A DNA stretch of 64,000 nt from Mycolicibacterium palauense. Its GTDB lineage: Bacteria > Actinomycetota > Actinomycetes > Mycobacteriales > Mycobacteriaceae. Positions 44,756 through 54,104 of this stretch are shown one piece after another. The stretch's first letter is position 1; the number at the start of each line of letters is the position of its first letter. The translations under genes were made by a program, and so were the position numbers. The notes beneath the pieces were generated by a model. That model was not told the origin of the DNA and did no database searches. It saw only the letters and a list, made by a program, of their open reading frames with translations. The stretch lies in NCBI RefSeq assembly GCF_002592005.1, contig NZ_NVQF01000008.1:1-64000 (forward strand), written 5' to 3'.

Positions 44756-45506
44756 ACCGCATACCGAGCGCGGCGGCGGAACGGCACACACCACGCGCGA
44801 GGTGTTCGATGTTATCCCTGTCCACCGCGGAGTCACGGAAGGTCAGAGCAACGGCTGCCGCAGGTCGGTCACTACGATCTAGAGCGGCTGCGGCGACAGT
44901 GGTGTAGTTCGACTCGATTTCGGCGTCGGAGGAGGCCCACCCGCGGTCCCGGATTTCACGCAGCATCGACCTGAGTTCGCGCAAAGAGGACGGACCATAT
45001 CCAGCACGACGGAGCACCATGGCATCGTCTGGATAGGTCGCTCGCAGCTGAGGTTCGGATACGTAGGCCAGCAGCGCCCGACCCGAGGCGGTCAGATGGG
45101 CAGGCAAACGGACGCCGATCTGGTTCACCGGCTTCGGAGCACGAGGAGCACGGTGGGTTGCCGCATACACAACATCGGATCCCGTCAGGACACTGGCATG
45201 GGCCACCACAGGCAGACCGGTCCGTTTGGCCAGGGTCGCAAGTAACGGGTTGACCATCCGTTCAAGGCGGGTCAGGCTGGCCGACCCGGCCGCCAGTTCT
45301 CCGAGTGAGGCGCTCAACGCGTAGGTCTGATCCTCTGGGAAGTGCACGATGAAGCCCTCATCCTGCATGACGGCGATGAGCTGATACGTGGAGGACCGCG
45401 GCAGGCCGAGTTCACGACTCAACGTCGCTGCCCGCACCGGTTCACCGTGTGCGGCAAGAAATTTCATGATCCGCATAGTGGCGCGGGCGGAGGGTATGTC
45501 GCGCAT
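44739..45506 (-). CDS. IclR family transcriptional regulator
   Basis: 255 aa. The N-terminal winged helix (MRIMKFLAAHGEPVRAATLSRELGLPRSSTYQLI, about 12-45) and the C-terminal IclR effector domain (PVVAHASVLTGSDVVYAATHR to the end) are typical. ATG 45506 has AGAGGA 6 nt ahead and is preferred to starts up to 41 codons earlier. It is divergent from the gene set at 45650-51072 and overlaps the racemase gene at its 3' end. It probably controls both sides in response to a carboxylic pathway intermediate. Confidence 0.88.
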   Translation of the reverse strand: MRDIPSARATMRIMKFLAAHGEPVRAATLSRELGLPRSSTYQLIAVMQDEGFIVHFPEDQTYALSASLGELAAGSASLTRLERMVNPLLATLAKRTGLPVVAHASVLTGSDVVYAATHRAPRAPKPVNQIGVRLPAHLTASGRALLAYVSEPQLRATYPDDAMVLRRAGYGPSSLRELRSMLREIRDRGWASSDAEIESNYTTVAAAALDRSDRPAAAVALTFRDSAVDRDNIEHLARGVCRSAAALGMRFKGRI

Positions 45507-45649
45507 GACGGTCCTCTGGGTAACAAGCTCGAAACATGGAGCGCAGATGTGTGAAATGGCAGACAGGTACTGGGTCTTCATCGTCCCGGTGCCACCCCTC
45601 AGCCTGTTCAATGAGAGCACCCCCCGCAACCGGTAGAGAGGAAAACGCG

Positions 45650-46132
45650 TTGAGCATCGTCGCGGAAGTGATTGCTGAACTCGACGCCGAGCGTGAGAAG
45701 ATCTGGCTCACTTGCCCGTCGGAGATCGTCGATATGGGCAAGGGCATCATGCCGCGGCGTACGGGAAGTCATGGACAGTACCTGAGCGCGCTGATGTTCG
45801 CCGAAAGCGAGGCCCGAACCCTATCCGACGAGTACTTCTGGGGAATAATCGAACTCAGCGAATCGCATGCCAACCTCGATCTGGTGACCCTGCAACTGCT
45901 GACGAAGCAGATCGTGGGCTACAAGGCTGCGTTCTTCGACTTCGTCGGCATGCCGCACGCCGGCTCTCTGCTGGCCCGGTACGTCGACGCCTCCGAGGCA
46001 GCAACCGGGCTCGAGGACTTCCTAGCCCTGACCCGCGCTGCGATCAGCTATGTCAACAAGGTTCACATGTGGGTCGACGCGGTATTTCCCTGGGGCGTGA
46101 CCAACGCCTTCAAGCGCATCGAATCTCGATAG
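45650..46132 (+). CDS. hypothetical protein, helical, no recognised family
   Basis: 160 aa from a TTG start with AGAGAGGA 6-8 nt ahead; there is no ATG or GTG nearby in frame with support. The sequence is largely helical, with ELDAEREKIWLTCPSEIVDMGKG at the N-terminus and one Cys (residue 22). It has no signal peptide and one borderline hydrophobic segment. I do not recognise the family. As first gene of the operon after the IclR-controlled promoter, 14 bp before the DUF3830 gene, it is probably an enzyme subunit or accessory protein of this pathway. Confidence 0.6.
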   Translation: MSIVAEVIAELDAEREKIWLTCPSEIVDMGKGIMPRRTGSHGQYLSALMFAESEARTLSDEYFWGIIELSESHANLDLVTLQLLTKQIVGYKAAFFDFVGMPHAGSLLARYVDASEAATGLEDFLALTRAAISYVNKVHMWVDAVFPWGVTNAFKRIESR

Positions 46133-46146
46133 AAACAAGGACTTCC

Positions 46147-46575
46147 ATGAAACTAGTGATGACAGTCGACGGTGTCGACACCTGTACCATCGACGTCTTC
46201 GAAGACAAGGCACCGCAGATCGCGCGGGCACTGCGGTCCCAACTCCCCCAGGACAGCATCCTGCAGCACGGAAAAATCGTCGGCGACATGGTTTTCTGGA
46301 CTCTGCCCATGGTGGTGCCGTGGGAGAACGTCTTCCTCACCGAGGAGGTCGGCGCGATGCGTCGTGCTCAGAAGGGGTATGCCCGCGGTTCGGTGTGCTG
46401 GTACAACCCCCGCCAGCAGTTCTGCGTCGTCTACGGTGACGACCTCGCTGATGAGCCCTTGAAGATCAGTTATATCGGCGAAGTGGTCGAGGGTGAGTTA
46501 GAACTTGCACTCGCGGGCTACCGGAACTGGCTACAACAAGGACAGATCGTCGGACTGCGTGTGGTGGACTCCTAG
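46147..46575 (+). CDS. DUF3830 family protein (cyclophilin-like fold)
   Basis: 142 aa. Start MKLVMTVDGVDTCTIDVFEDKAPQIA and the later GSVCWYNPRQQFCVVYGDD segment match DUF3830, a family with a cyclophilin-like barrel and no assigned reaction. Members tend to occur in catabolic operons with racemase-superfamily enzymes, which agrees with the maleate-isomerase-like gene nearby. Four Cys-free core strands and no signal peptide suggest a cytoplasmic protein. It lies 14 bp after the 160-aa gene and 149 bp before the monooxygenase gene. Confidence 0.75.
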   Translation: MKLVMTVDGVDTCTIDVFEDKAPQIARALRSQLPQDSILQHGKIVGDMVFWTLPMVVPWENVFLTEEVGAMRRAQKGYARGSVCWYNPRQQFCVVYGDDLADEPLKISYIGEVVEGELELALAGYRNWLQQGQIVGLRVVDS

Positions 46576-46724
46576 CATGCCGGGCGACCGGGTTGTTCTC
46601 CATCCTCGCTGAGCCTCGGCGCCGCGACGGTGAGGCCCGATATCTGCTCATCAGATTTCCTGTGGACGAATCACAAGCCGGCCTACGCCGCGCGTAGCCG
46701 TCGCCCACCGACAGGAAGGACAGC

Positions 46725-48020
46725 ATGGCCGGAAAACGCATGTTCATCAATGTGTGGTTGAACTCATCGGGCTTTCGAGACGACTCTTGGAGCCTGCATG
46801 GCGAAGACCCGAACCGGCTGTTCGATATCGAGTTCTACGTCCGTAACGCCGAAATCGCACGATCGGGTGTGGTCGACAGCATCTTCCTGGCTGATCAACC
46901 ACAACTCACGGCCTCGCCCGGGGAACGCCCGGAATATCCATTCGACCCGATCGTCCTGCTGACCGCGGTCACCAGCCGGGTGGCCGACATCGGTGCGATC
47001 GCGACCGCGTCGACCAGCTTCAGCCAGCCGTTCACGCTGGCACGCCAGATCGGTTCCGCGAATCTGCTCTCGGGCGGACGCATCGGATGGAACGCGGTCA
47101 CGACCAACAACCCGAAAGTGGCGTCCAACTACGGCACCGTGCGCGCCAACCACGACGAACGCTACGAACGAGCGGCCGAGTTCCTCGACGTGGTCGACGG
47201 TCTATGGCGCAGCTGGCGCTACGACTGGACCGACGGCCGCCCCGAGTTCGGGGAAGTCGAAGAGCTGAACCATATCGGCAAGCACTTCTCGGTGGCCGGA
47301 GCCCTCAATGTCCCGATGGCGCCGTTCGGCCCACCGGTCGTCGCCCAGGCGGGTGGCTCGAAGCAGGGCATCGCACTGGCGGCCCGCTACGGCGAGGTGA
47401 TCTATGCCGAGTTCGGAACGAAGGCGGCCGGCAAGCGATTCGTCGCGGCGCTGAAAGAGCAGGCCGCTACTCACGGCAGGAATCCTGATTCCCTCGCGGT
47501 GATGCCCCAGATCCAGCCGCTGATAGGCTCCACCGAATCTGAGGTGGCGCGCCTCGTCGAGGATTTCAGCCACTCCATGGGGGCACTGGATGCCCGGATG
47601 GCCTTCCTCAACGGTCTGCTGGGCATTGACATGGAGAAGGTCGGACCGGATGCGCCGATCCGGCCCGAGCACCTGCATGTACCGGAGAACCCGATCCAAC
47701 CGGTGGCCTACGTCAACCTCCTGATCGACCTCGCACTGACCGAAGGGCTGTCGCTACGCCAGCTCGCGCTGCGTCAGCAGGTCGTGGCCGGCACACCGGA
47801 CGCAATTGCCGCTCGGATGATCGACTGGTGGTCGGACGGCGCGGCTGACGGATTCACCATCAATCCCTCGGTGCTGCCGGACAGCCTCACAACGTTCGTC
47901 GACAGCGTAATCCCGCTGCTTCAACACGACGGGGTGTTTCCCACGTCCTACCGAGAGTCGAACCTGCGCACACGCTTCGGCCTGGGCGAAAGGAGGCCGG
48001 TCCAAGCTTCGACGCCGTGA
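46725..48020 (+). CDS. flavin-dependent monooxygenase, NtaA/SnaA/DszA type (luciferase-like)
   Basis: 431 aa, the length of group C two-component FMNH2-dependent monooxygenases. MFINVWLNSSGFRDDSW, LADQPQLTASPGERPEYPFDP, TSTSFSQPFTLARQIGSANLLSGGRIGWNAVTT and the VAQAGGSKQG segments are family hallmarks. Relatives attack nitrilotriacetate, EDTA, dibenzothiophene sulfone or pristinamycin. A separate flavin reductase is needed; none is encoded nearby. AGGAAGGA lies 6 nt before the ATG. The following iron-type importer genes suggest the substrate arrives by that route. Confidence 0.85.
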   Translation: MAGKRMFINVWLNSSGFRDDSWSLHGEDPNRLFDIEFYVRNAEIARSGVVDSIFLADQPQLTASPGERPEYPFDPIVLLTAVTSRVADIGAIATASTSFSQPFTLARQIGSANLLSGGRIGWNAVTTNNPKVASNYGTVRANHDERYERAAEFLDVVDGLWRSWRYDWTDGRPEFGEVEELNHIGKHFSVAGALNVPMAPFGPPVVAQAGGSKQGIALAARYGEVIYAEFGTKAAGKRFVAALKEQAATHGRNPDSLAVMPQIQPLIGSTESEVARLVEDFSHSMGALDARMAFLNGLLGIDMEKVGPDAPIRPEHLHVPENPIQPVAYVNLLIDLALTEGLSLRQLALRQQVVAGTPDAIAARMIDWWSDGAADGFTINPSVLPDSLTTFVDSVIPLLQHDGVFPTSYRESNLRTRFGLGERRPVQASTP

Positions 48021-48078
48021 CGCGTATCACGGCCGCTCACCCGTCCCTATCTCGAACACGAGCGAAAAGACAACCATC

Positions 48079-49134
48079 ATGTTCACAAGATCGATCGGAA
48101 TCTGCATGTGCGCGCTGATCACGGCGCTGGCCAGCGCGTGTGGCACTCCGACCAGCACCGCTCCCGCCGAGTCCGACCAGACCATCACCGCCACCGACAA
48201 CCGTGGCGTGACGATCACCCTGGACGGGCCGGTCGAGCGCGCGGTGGTGGTCAACGGCTACGCCAACGAGTTCGTCCAGGCCATCGACGCCCAGGACCAG
48301 GTGGTGGGCGTCGACCAATCCTCGGTCGAACGATTGCCTTACGTGCAGTTCGACACCGACAGCATCGTCGGCCAGGATTACTCGCAACTCAACTACGAGA
48401 AGATCGTGGATCTCGACCCCGATCTTGTGATCTTGCCCAGCATCGCTCCCTACGAGGAGGCGGAGCGGCAACTGGCCGAGTTCAATATTCCCGTGGCAGT
48501 CATCACTGGCTTCGAGATCGACCGGTTCAACGAGAACTTCGACTTCCTCGGCACCGTATTCGGTAAGCAGGAGCGCGCAGACGAGGTCAAGGCGTTCCGA
48601 TCGGAGATCGAAACGCTGGTCGCCGATCGCCTACCCGAAACGCAGCCACTGCGCGTCTACTACGAAGAACCGACGTCATTTGTCACCTTCGGCCCGACCG
48701 GCGCGTACGACACGCTCATCAATGAGTCAGGGAACATCAACATCGCCGCCGATCTGCCCGCATCGGAGGAAGAACAGACGATCGACCCCGCGGTGGTACT
48801 GACCGCTGATCCCCAACTCATCTTCAAGGAAATGGACACCAACTACGAGCCCTACCCGAGCTCCGTCCAGACAGACACCCTCGACGAGATGCTCGCCCGG
48901 CCGGGGTGGGCCGATCTGACCGCAGCCAAGAACGGTTCCGTCTATGTCGTGAACGGATTCCTGACCAGCGCGCTCGGCAAGACGATGGGATTGCTCTACC
49001 TGGCGTCGTGGTCACATCCGGAGGCCTTCGCCGGCGTCGATCCCGACGACTACCTACAACGCTGGATCACCGATTTTCAGCGTGCCGAATTCCTCGGGAC
49101 CGACGCCTACCTGGTCAAGGCGGATCCACGATGA
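48079..49134 (+). CDS. ABC transporter substrate-binding lipoprotein (FecB/BtuF type)
   Basis: 351 aa lipoprotein with Cys21 in LASAC after a short signal peptide. The mature protein is a type III periplasmic-binding fold: VERAVVVNGYANEFVQAI, KIVDLDPDLVILPS and RPGWADLTAAKNGSVYVVNG are typical of siderophore-, heme- and cobalamin-binding proteins. The ligand is unknown; the adjacent oxidative enzymes suggest a metal chelate or other large organic compound. It is followed 16 bp later by the permease gene. Confidence 0.87.
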   Translation: MFTRSIGICMCALITALASACGTPTSTAPAESDQTITATDNRGVTITLDGPVERAVVVNGYANEFVQAIDAQDQVVGVDQSSVERLPYVQFDTDSIVGQDYSQLNYEKIVDLDPDLVILPSIAPYEEAERQLAEFNIPVAVITGFEIDRFNENFDFLGTVFGKQERADEVKAFRSEIETLVADRLPETQPLRVYYEEPTSFVTFGPTGAYDTLINESGNINIAADLPASEEEQTIDPAVVLTADPQLIFKEMDTNYEPYPSSVQTDTLDEMLARPGWADLTAAKNGSVYVVNGFLTSALGKTMGLLYLASWSHPEAFAGVDPDDYLQRWITDFQRAEFLGTDAYLVKADPR

Positions 49135-49150
49135 TCGGCCCCGCCGCTCC

Positions 49151-50248
49151 ATGACGGCAACACAACAGTCTGCGGGCTCCGAGGCCGTGACGAAAAGCGA
49201 ATTCCAGAAGGTGCGGCTGCTCTCCGGGATCCGGCTGGTGTACTTCGCGGTGGCCGTCGCGGTGTCGTTCGCGGCGATGGTGATCGGTGTGCGTGTGGGC
49301 GCCTCCGATCTCGACTACGGCCGGATCCTTCGGATCGCGACCGCGCCGCTGACCGGGACGATGGGCGACGCCACCGTGACCGAATACACAGTGGTGTGGA
49401 AATTGCGCATCCCACGAGTGGCCTTGGCATTCGTCGCCGGCGCCGCCCTCTCGGTCGCGGGAGTACTGCTGCAGAGCATGCTGAACAACACCTTGGTCGA
49501 CACATACACGATCGGGGTGGCTCCAGCGGCCGCCTTCGGCGCTGCGATCGTCATCCTGATCAGCGCGAACAGCGTCATCGGATCGGGCGTCTCGTGGATG
49601 GTGATCGCCTCGGCGATTCTGTTCGCGTTCCTCACCGCGGCGTTGGTCCTCGGTATCGCGGCCACCAAGAAAATGAATGCCGCGACGCTGGTCCTGGTCG
49701 GTATCGCCCTGTCTCAGATGTTCGACGCCGCTACCTCGGCCCTTCAGTACCGCGCCGACGAGGAGACCCTCTCGAAGATGGTGCGCTGGACTTTCGGCAG
49801 TGTCAACGAGGCCACTTGGCTACAAGTGGCCGTGGTCACGACGCTGCTGGTGATCACGTTGCCGGTGATCGTGTGGCGATCCACTTCGCTCAACGCCGTC
49901 GCGTTCGCCGGTGATGACGCCGCAACCAGCCTCGGCGTCGGCGTCGCTGGATTACGGGCAACAATGATCGCCATCGCGGTGGCACTGTCCGCCGTGGTGA
50001 TCAGCTTCACCGGGGTGATCGGCTTCGTCGGGTTGGTGGCGCCCCACATGGCTCGTCTGATCGTCGGTGCGGATCACCGGGTGTTGGTGTTCATGTCTGC
50101 GCTGCTCGGAGGCATCCTGATGACACTTGCCGATGCGGTGGGACGGGTGGTACTGGCACCCGCCGTCGTGCCAGTCGGGATCGTCGTGGCGATAATCGGC
50201 GGCCCGTTCTTCGTCTATCTGATTCTCGCCAATCGGAGAAGCCGATGA
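49151..50248 (+). CDS. ABC transporter permease (FecCD/BtuC type)
   Basis: 365 aa with about ten membrane helices. LRIPRVALAFVAGAALSVAGVLLQSMLNN is the FecCD N-terminal signature, and GFVGLVAPHMARLIVGADHR is the loop that contacts the ATPase. A single permease gene implies a homodimer. It overlaps the ATPase gene by 4 nt. Codon use is visibly less GC-rich than in the core genes. Together with its neighbours it forms a complete importer. Confidence 0.9.
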   Translation: MTATQQSAGSEAVTKSEFQKVRLLSGIRLVYFAVAVAVSFAAMVIGVRVGASDLDYGRILRIATAPLTGTMGDATVTEYTVVWKLRIPRVALAFVAGAALSVAGVLLQSMLNNTLVDTYTIGVAPAAAFGAAIVILISANSVIGSGVSWMVIASAILFAFLTAALVLGIAATKKMNAATLVLVGIALSQMFDAATSALQYRADEETLSKMVRWTFGSVNEATWLQVAVVTTLLVITLPVIVWRSTSLNAVAFAGDDAATSLGVGVAGLRATMIAIAVALSAVVISFTGVIGFVGLVAPHMARLIVGADHRVLVFMSALLGGILMTLADAVGRVVLAPAVVPVGIVVAIIGGPFFVYLILANRRSR

Positions 50249-51072
50249 CCCTGGCGATCAATGCGGTCAGTTTCGCGTACAAGAAGGCCAAGGTCCTGCA
50301 CGCGCTGTCACTGCAGGTGCAGCCCGGCACGTTTCTGGGTCTACTCGGCCCCAACGGCTCGGGCAAGTCCACGCTGATCAAGCTGCTCGTCGGAGTCAAC
50401 GCCCCCGACCGGGGCTCAGTGTCGGTGGATGGTGTCGACCTGTCGGCGCTGTCTCGGCGGGGTCGGGCCCGGCTTATCTCCTATGTTCCGCAGGCGATTT
50501 CGATGCCATTCGACATGACCGTCCGAGATTCGGTGTTCCTCGGACGTAGCCCCCACTACGTCATGTTGCCGAAGGACGCGGATCACCACGCGGTCAGCAC
50601 CGCTCTTGAGCGCATGGGGTTGGCCGAGCTGGCCGACCGGAAGATGTCCGACGTATCCGGCGGCCAAGCCCAGCGCGCCGTGATCGCGAGGGCAATCTGC
50701 CAGGAACCACGGGTGATTGTGCTCGATGAACCCACCAGCGCTCTTGATCTGCGCTATCAGGTCGAGACCCTCAGACTCATTCGCACCTTGGCGACCGAAC
50801 TCAACGTGATTGCCGTGATGGCGATCCACGACTTGAACCTTGCCGCGCAGTTCTGCGACAGTGTGGCCTTTCTGCGCGACGGCCGGATCGTCGGCCAGGG
50901 AGCGCCGGCGCAGGTTTACGATGCGGACCTGATCGAGGCCGTCTACCAACTACCGGTTACCGTGACCAAGGTAGCGGGTCGGGTCGAAGTCCGTCCTACG
51001 CTTGATGAGGAGGCGGCCGCTCTGTCGTCTTTGCTGGAATCGAGGGATTACCTGAATGCGGCCGAGGGCTGA
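50245..51072 (+). CDS. ABC transporter ATPase (FecE/FhuC type)
   Basis: 275 aa. Walker A GPNGSGKST (about 37-45), signature VSGGQAQRAV and Walker B VIVLDEPTSALD are intact, followed by the switch His in AIHDLNLA. It powers the importer encoded by the two upstream genes. The ATG overlaps the permease stop by 4 nt. It ends 4 bp from the convergent oxidoreductase gene at 51077, marking the right edge of the lower-GC insert. Confidence 0.9.
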   Translation: MTLAINAVSFAYKKAKVLHALSLQVQPGTFLGLLGPNGSGKSTLIKLLVGVNAPDRGSVSVDGVDLSALSRRGRARLISYVPQAISMPFDMTVRDSVFLGRSPHYVMLPKDADHHAVSTALERMGLAELADRKMSDVSGGQAQRAVIARAICQEPRVIVLDEPTSALDLRYQVETLRLIRTLATELNVIAVMAIHDLNLAAQFCDSVAFLRDGRIVGQGAPAQVYDADLIEAVYQLPVTVTKVAGRVEVRPTLDEEAAALSSLLESRDYLNAAEG

Positions 51073-51076
51073 GTAG

Positions 51077-52450
51077 CTAACTTAGCGGTCTGAGACCCTC
51101 CAGCATGGTGGGCACCAGCTCGCTGACCGTGGGGTGGATGTGCACGGTGTGGGTCATGGTCGTGTAGGGCGCATCCGCGGACATCAGGTCCAGGATGCAG
51201 TGCACCACCTCGTCGCCCCCGACGCCCAGGATGGCCGCACCCAGGATCCGGTGGGTCTCGGCGTCGACGAGCACCTTCATGAACCCCTGCGTCTCACCCT
51301 TCTCCACCGCGCGACCCACCCGGGTCATCGGGCGCTTGCCCACCAGGGCGGGGCGCCCGGACCTGCGCACCTGCGCCTCGGTCAGCCCGGCCCGGCCCAG
51401 CGGGGGATCGATGTAGAGCGCGTAGGTGGGGATGCGGTCGCTGACCCGGCGTGGCTCGTCGTCGAGCAGGTTGGCCGCGACGATCTCGAAATCGTTGTAG
51501 GAGGTGTGGGTGAAGGCTCCCCTGCCGTTGCAGTCCCCCATCGCCCAGATGTGCTCGACGCTGGTCCGCAGCTCGTCGTCGACGACGACGTAGCCGCGCG
51601 CATCGGTGTCCACGCCGGCGACCTGCAGCCCCAGGTCGTCGGTGTTGGGCTGACGGCCGACCGCCACCAGCAGGTGGGAGCCGCGCACCACCGGCCCGTC
51701 GGCCCGGGTGGCCACCGCGACCCCCGAGCCATCCCTGGAGACCCGAATATCGTTGGAACCCAGGTGAACTGCGATCCCGTCGGCCTCCAGGATCTCCTTG
51801 ATGGCCGCGCACACGTCGTCGTCCTCACGCGAGGCCAGCCGGGGCCCGCGTTCGACGACCGACACCTCGGCACCGAACCGGCGGTACATCTGGGCGAACT
51901 CCAGGCCGATGTAGCTGCCGCCGATGATGACCAGGTGTTCGGGCACGGTATCGAGGTCGAGGATGCCCACATTGGTCAGGTAGTCGACCTCGGACAGGCC
52001 CGGAATGTCCGGAACCACCGCTCTGCCGCCGACATTCAGGAAAATCCGGTCTGCTTCGATCTCGTCGCCCCCGTCGACGGACAGGGTGCGCGCACCGGTG
52101 AAGCGGGCGTGCCCCCGGATCAGGGTGCAGCCGTCCATGCCCTGCAGCCAGCCCTCGACCCCGCCCCGGTCGCCGCTGACGATGCCGTCCTTGCGCGCCT
52201 TGACCTTCGCCATGTCCACGGTCACGGGCCCGGTGCCCACCCCGTACTCGGCGCCGCGGCGCGCCAGGTGCGCGGCGTGGGCGCTGGCCACCAGGGTCTT
52301 GGTCGGGATGCACCCGTAGTTCACGCAGGTGCCACCGACCAGCTTGCGTTCGATGACCGCGACGGTCTGCCCGGCGGCCGTCAACCGTCCGGCCAGCGGC
52401 GGTCCGGCCTGGCCGGCACCGACGATGATCGCGTCGTACCTGGTCGTCAC
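51077..52450 (-). CDS. FAD-dependent pyridine nucleotide-disulfide oxidoreductase (MerA/Lpd-like)
   Basis: 457 aa. FAD loop IIVGAGQAGPPLAGRL (7-22), redox pair in GGTCVNYGCIP (about 41-51), NAD(P) loop IIGGSYIGLEFAQ, and the C-terminal dimer-interface motif HTVHIHPTVSELVP carrying the active-site His-Glu. It lacks the extra cysteines of true mercuric reductase, so it is an uncharacterised reductase of that subgroup. GTG 52450 overlaps the DUF4126 gene stop (GTGA). It is on the core side of the insert boundary. Confidence 0.85.
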   Translation of the reverse strand: MTTRYDAIIVGAGQAGPPLAGRLTAAGQTVAVIERKLVGGTCVNYGCIPTKTLVASAHAAHLARRGAEYGVGTGPVTVDMAKVKARKDGIVSGDRGGVEGWLQGMDGCTLIRGHARFTGARTLSVDGGDEIEADRIFLNVGGRAVVPDIPGLSEVDYLTNVGILDLDTVPEHLVIIGGSYIGLEFAQMYRRFGAEVSVVERGPRLASREDDDVCAAIKEILEADGIAVHLGSNDIRVSRDGSGVAVATRADGPVVRGSHLLVAVGRQPNTDDLGLQVAGVDTDARGYVVVDDELRTSVEHIWAMGDCNGRGAFTHTSYNDFEIVAANLLDDEPRRVSDRIPTYALYIDPPLGRAGLTEAQVRRSGRPALVGKRPMTRVGRAVEKGETQGFMKVLVDAETHRILGAAILGVGGDEVVHCILDLMSADAPYTTMTHTVHIHPTVSELVPTMLEGLRPLS

Positions 52451-52926
52451 AGGATGGCCGCCAGCGCTGCGATACCGAACCCGCCGGCGACCGCGATGAC
52501 GTCCTCGGTCAGCGCCGCCGGCAGATCGCGTCCGAACGCGCCCGCGCCCCGCCGCCGCGCCTCGGCACCACCGAGTGTCCCCAGCACCGCGCCGATCACC
52601 CCGGCACCCATGCCGCCCCAGGTGTAGCCCCAGGCAGTGCCGAGCACCGCACCGGCGAAACCGCCGGTGATCAGCCGGGCGACGAACTGCATGGGTACGG
52701 TGCGGCTGGGCGTCTTGGGCAGCTGGTCGGTGACGAGTTCGCCGACGGCCAGCACGCTCAGCAGGATCACCACGATCCAGTGACTCATCCACGACGCCCA
52801 GGTGTCGGCGAGGTTGAGCCAGCCCAGCGCGGCCGCCCAGGCCATCACCGCCGGGGCGGTGAACGCCCGCAGGCCGGCGACGACACCGATCAGCAAGGCC
52901 AGTAGCAGGACCAGCGCGTGCGTCAT
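52447..52926 (-). CDS. DUF4126 membrane protein (Rv2120c-like)
   Basis: 159 aa, four hydrophobic segments: LVLLLALLIGVVAGLRAF at the start, HWIVVILLSVLAVGELVTD, GFAGAVLGTAWGYTWGG and a C-terminal helix. GVVAGLRAFTAPA is the DUF4126 hallmark. Function is unknown. Syntenic with Rv2120c just downstream of hisG; here it is coupled to the oxidoreductase gene by a 4-nt overlap and lies 40 bp past hisG. Confidence 0.87.
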   Translation of the reverse strand: MTHALVLLLALLIGVVAGLRAFTAPAVMAWAAALGWLNLADTWASWMSHWIVVILLSVLAVGELVTDQLPKTPSRTVPMQFVARLITGGFAGAVLGTAWGYTWGGMGAGVIGAVLGTLGGAEARRRGAGAFGRDLPAALTEDVIAVAGGFGIAALAAIL

Positions 52927-52966
52927 GACCGGGACGCTAACACGCCCAGGTGAACCGCGGGTTGAC

Positions 52967-53812
52967 TTAGAAGCGGCAGAACCGGATGTCGGAGGCCAGG
53001 ATCGCCTTTGCGCCGATGGTGGCCAGTTCGTCCATGATCGCGTTAACGGCCTTGCGCGGCACCAGTGCCCGCACCGCCACCCAGCCGGGATCGGCCAGCG
53101 GGGCGATGGTCGGCGACTCCAGGCCGGGGGTCACGGCGGTGGCCTGTTCCAGCACGCTACGGGGACAGTCATAGTCGAGCATCAGGTACTGCTGGCCGAA
53201 GACGACGCCCTGCACCCGGGCGACCAGCTGGTCGCGCGCGCGGTCGACGTCGGGATCGTCGGACTCGATCAATACCGCCTCGGAGTCGCACAGCGGCTCG
53301 CCGAAGGCGACCAGCCCGTGCAGATTCAGGGTGCGTCCCGAACCCACCACGTCGGCGATGGCATCGGCCACCCCGAGCTGGATCGAGATCTCCACGGCAC
53401 CGTCGAGCCGGATGACGGTGGCCTCGATCCCCTTGTCGGCCAGATCCTTTCGCACCAGGTTCGGATATGCGGTCGCGATGCGCCTGCCCGCCAGGTCGGC
53501 GGTGGTCCAGTCCCGTCCGGCCGGAGCCGCGTAGCGGAAGCTCGACGATCCGAATCCCAGCGCCAGCCGTTCGCGCACCGGTGCCTCGGACTCCCGGGCC
53601 AGGTCACGGCCGGTGATGCCGAAGTGCAGCTCACCCGAACCCACGTAGATCGCGATGTCCTTGGGCCGCAGGAAGAAGAACTCGACGTTGTTGACCGGGT
53701 CGATGACGGTCAGGTCCTTGGGGTCGGTACGGCGGCGGTACCCGGCCTCGGAGAGGATCTCGGCGGCCGGCTCGCTCAACGCGCCCTTGTTGGGCACGGC
53801 TACACGCAGCAT
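52967..53812 (-). CDS. hisG: ATP phosphoribosyltransferase HisG (long form)
   Basis: 281 aa, the long form that carries its own C-terminal regulatory ACT-like domain and is feedback-inhibited by histidine. It condenses ATP with PRPP in the first step of histidine synthesis. [20 protein letters not shown] at the start, [21 protein letters not shown] (PRPP loop) and the C-terminal [20 protein letters not shown] are typical. It lies 4 bp after hisE, as in Rv2121c-Rv2122c. Confidence 0.97.
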   Translation of the reverse strand: MLRVAVPNKGALSEPAAEILSEAGYRRRTDPKDLTVIDPVNNVEFFFLRPKDIAIYVGSGELHFGITGRDLARESEAPVRERLALGFGSSSFRYAAPAGRDWTTADLAGRRIATAYPNLVRKDLADKGIEATVIRLDGAVEISIQLGVADAIADVVGSGRTLNLHGLVAFGEPLCDSEAVLIESDDPDVDRARDQLVARVQGVVFGQQYLMLDYDCPRSVLEQATAVTPGLESPTIAPLADPGWVAVRALVPRKAVNAIMDELATIGAKAILASDIRFCRF

Positions 53813-53816
53813 CTCG

Positions 53817-54098
53817 TCACAACTTCCGGTACACGTCGTCGAGGGTCAGCCCGCGGGCGAGCATCAGCACCTGGGTCCAGTACAGCAGCTGGCTGATCTC
53901 ACCGGCCAGGGCATCGTCGGACTCGTGCTCGGCCGCCAGCCACACCTCGCCGGCCTCCTCGAGGATCTTCTTGCCCACGGTGTGCACACCGGCGTCCAGC
54001 GCGGCGACGGTGCCGCTGCCCGCCGGCCGGGTCCGGGCCCGCTCGGCCAGCTCGGCGAACAACTCCTCGAAGGTCTTCACGGCCAGTGATTGTTTCAT
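53817..54098 (-). CDS. hisE: phosphoribosyl-ATP pyrophosphatase HisE
   Basis: 93 aa all-helical enzyme hydrolysing phosphoribosyl-ATP in the second step of histidine synthesis. [27 protein letters not shown] carries the metal-binding EExxE-like residues, and [18 protein letters not shown] the second acidic motif. It is first in the hisE-hisG operon. An 18-bp perfect palindrome starts 7 bp upstream of the start codon. Confidence 0.96.
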   Translation of the reverse strand: MKQSLAVKTFEELFAELAERARTRPAGSGTVAALDAGVHTVGKKILEEAGEVWLAAEHESDDALAGEISQLLYWTQVLMLARGLTLDDVYRKL

Positions 54099-54104
54099 GT
54101 GGCC

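Noticed and set aside
43843..51076. Prophage or transposon as carrier of the lower-GC insert
   Set aside because: No integrase, transposase, terminal repeats or tRNA target were seen at either edge.
51077..52450. Mercuric reductase
   Set aside because: It lacks an N-terminal metal-binding domain and the C-terminal Cys pair, and no mer genes are near.
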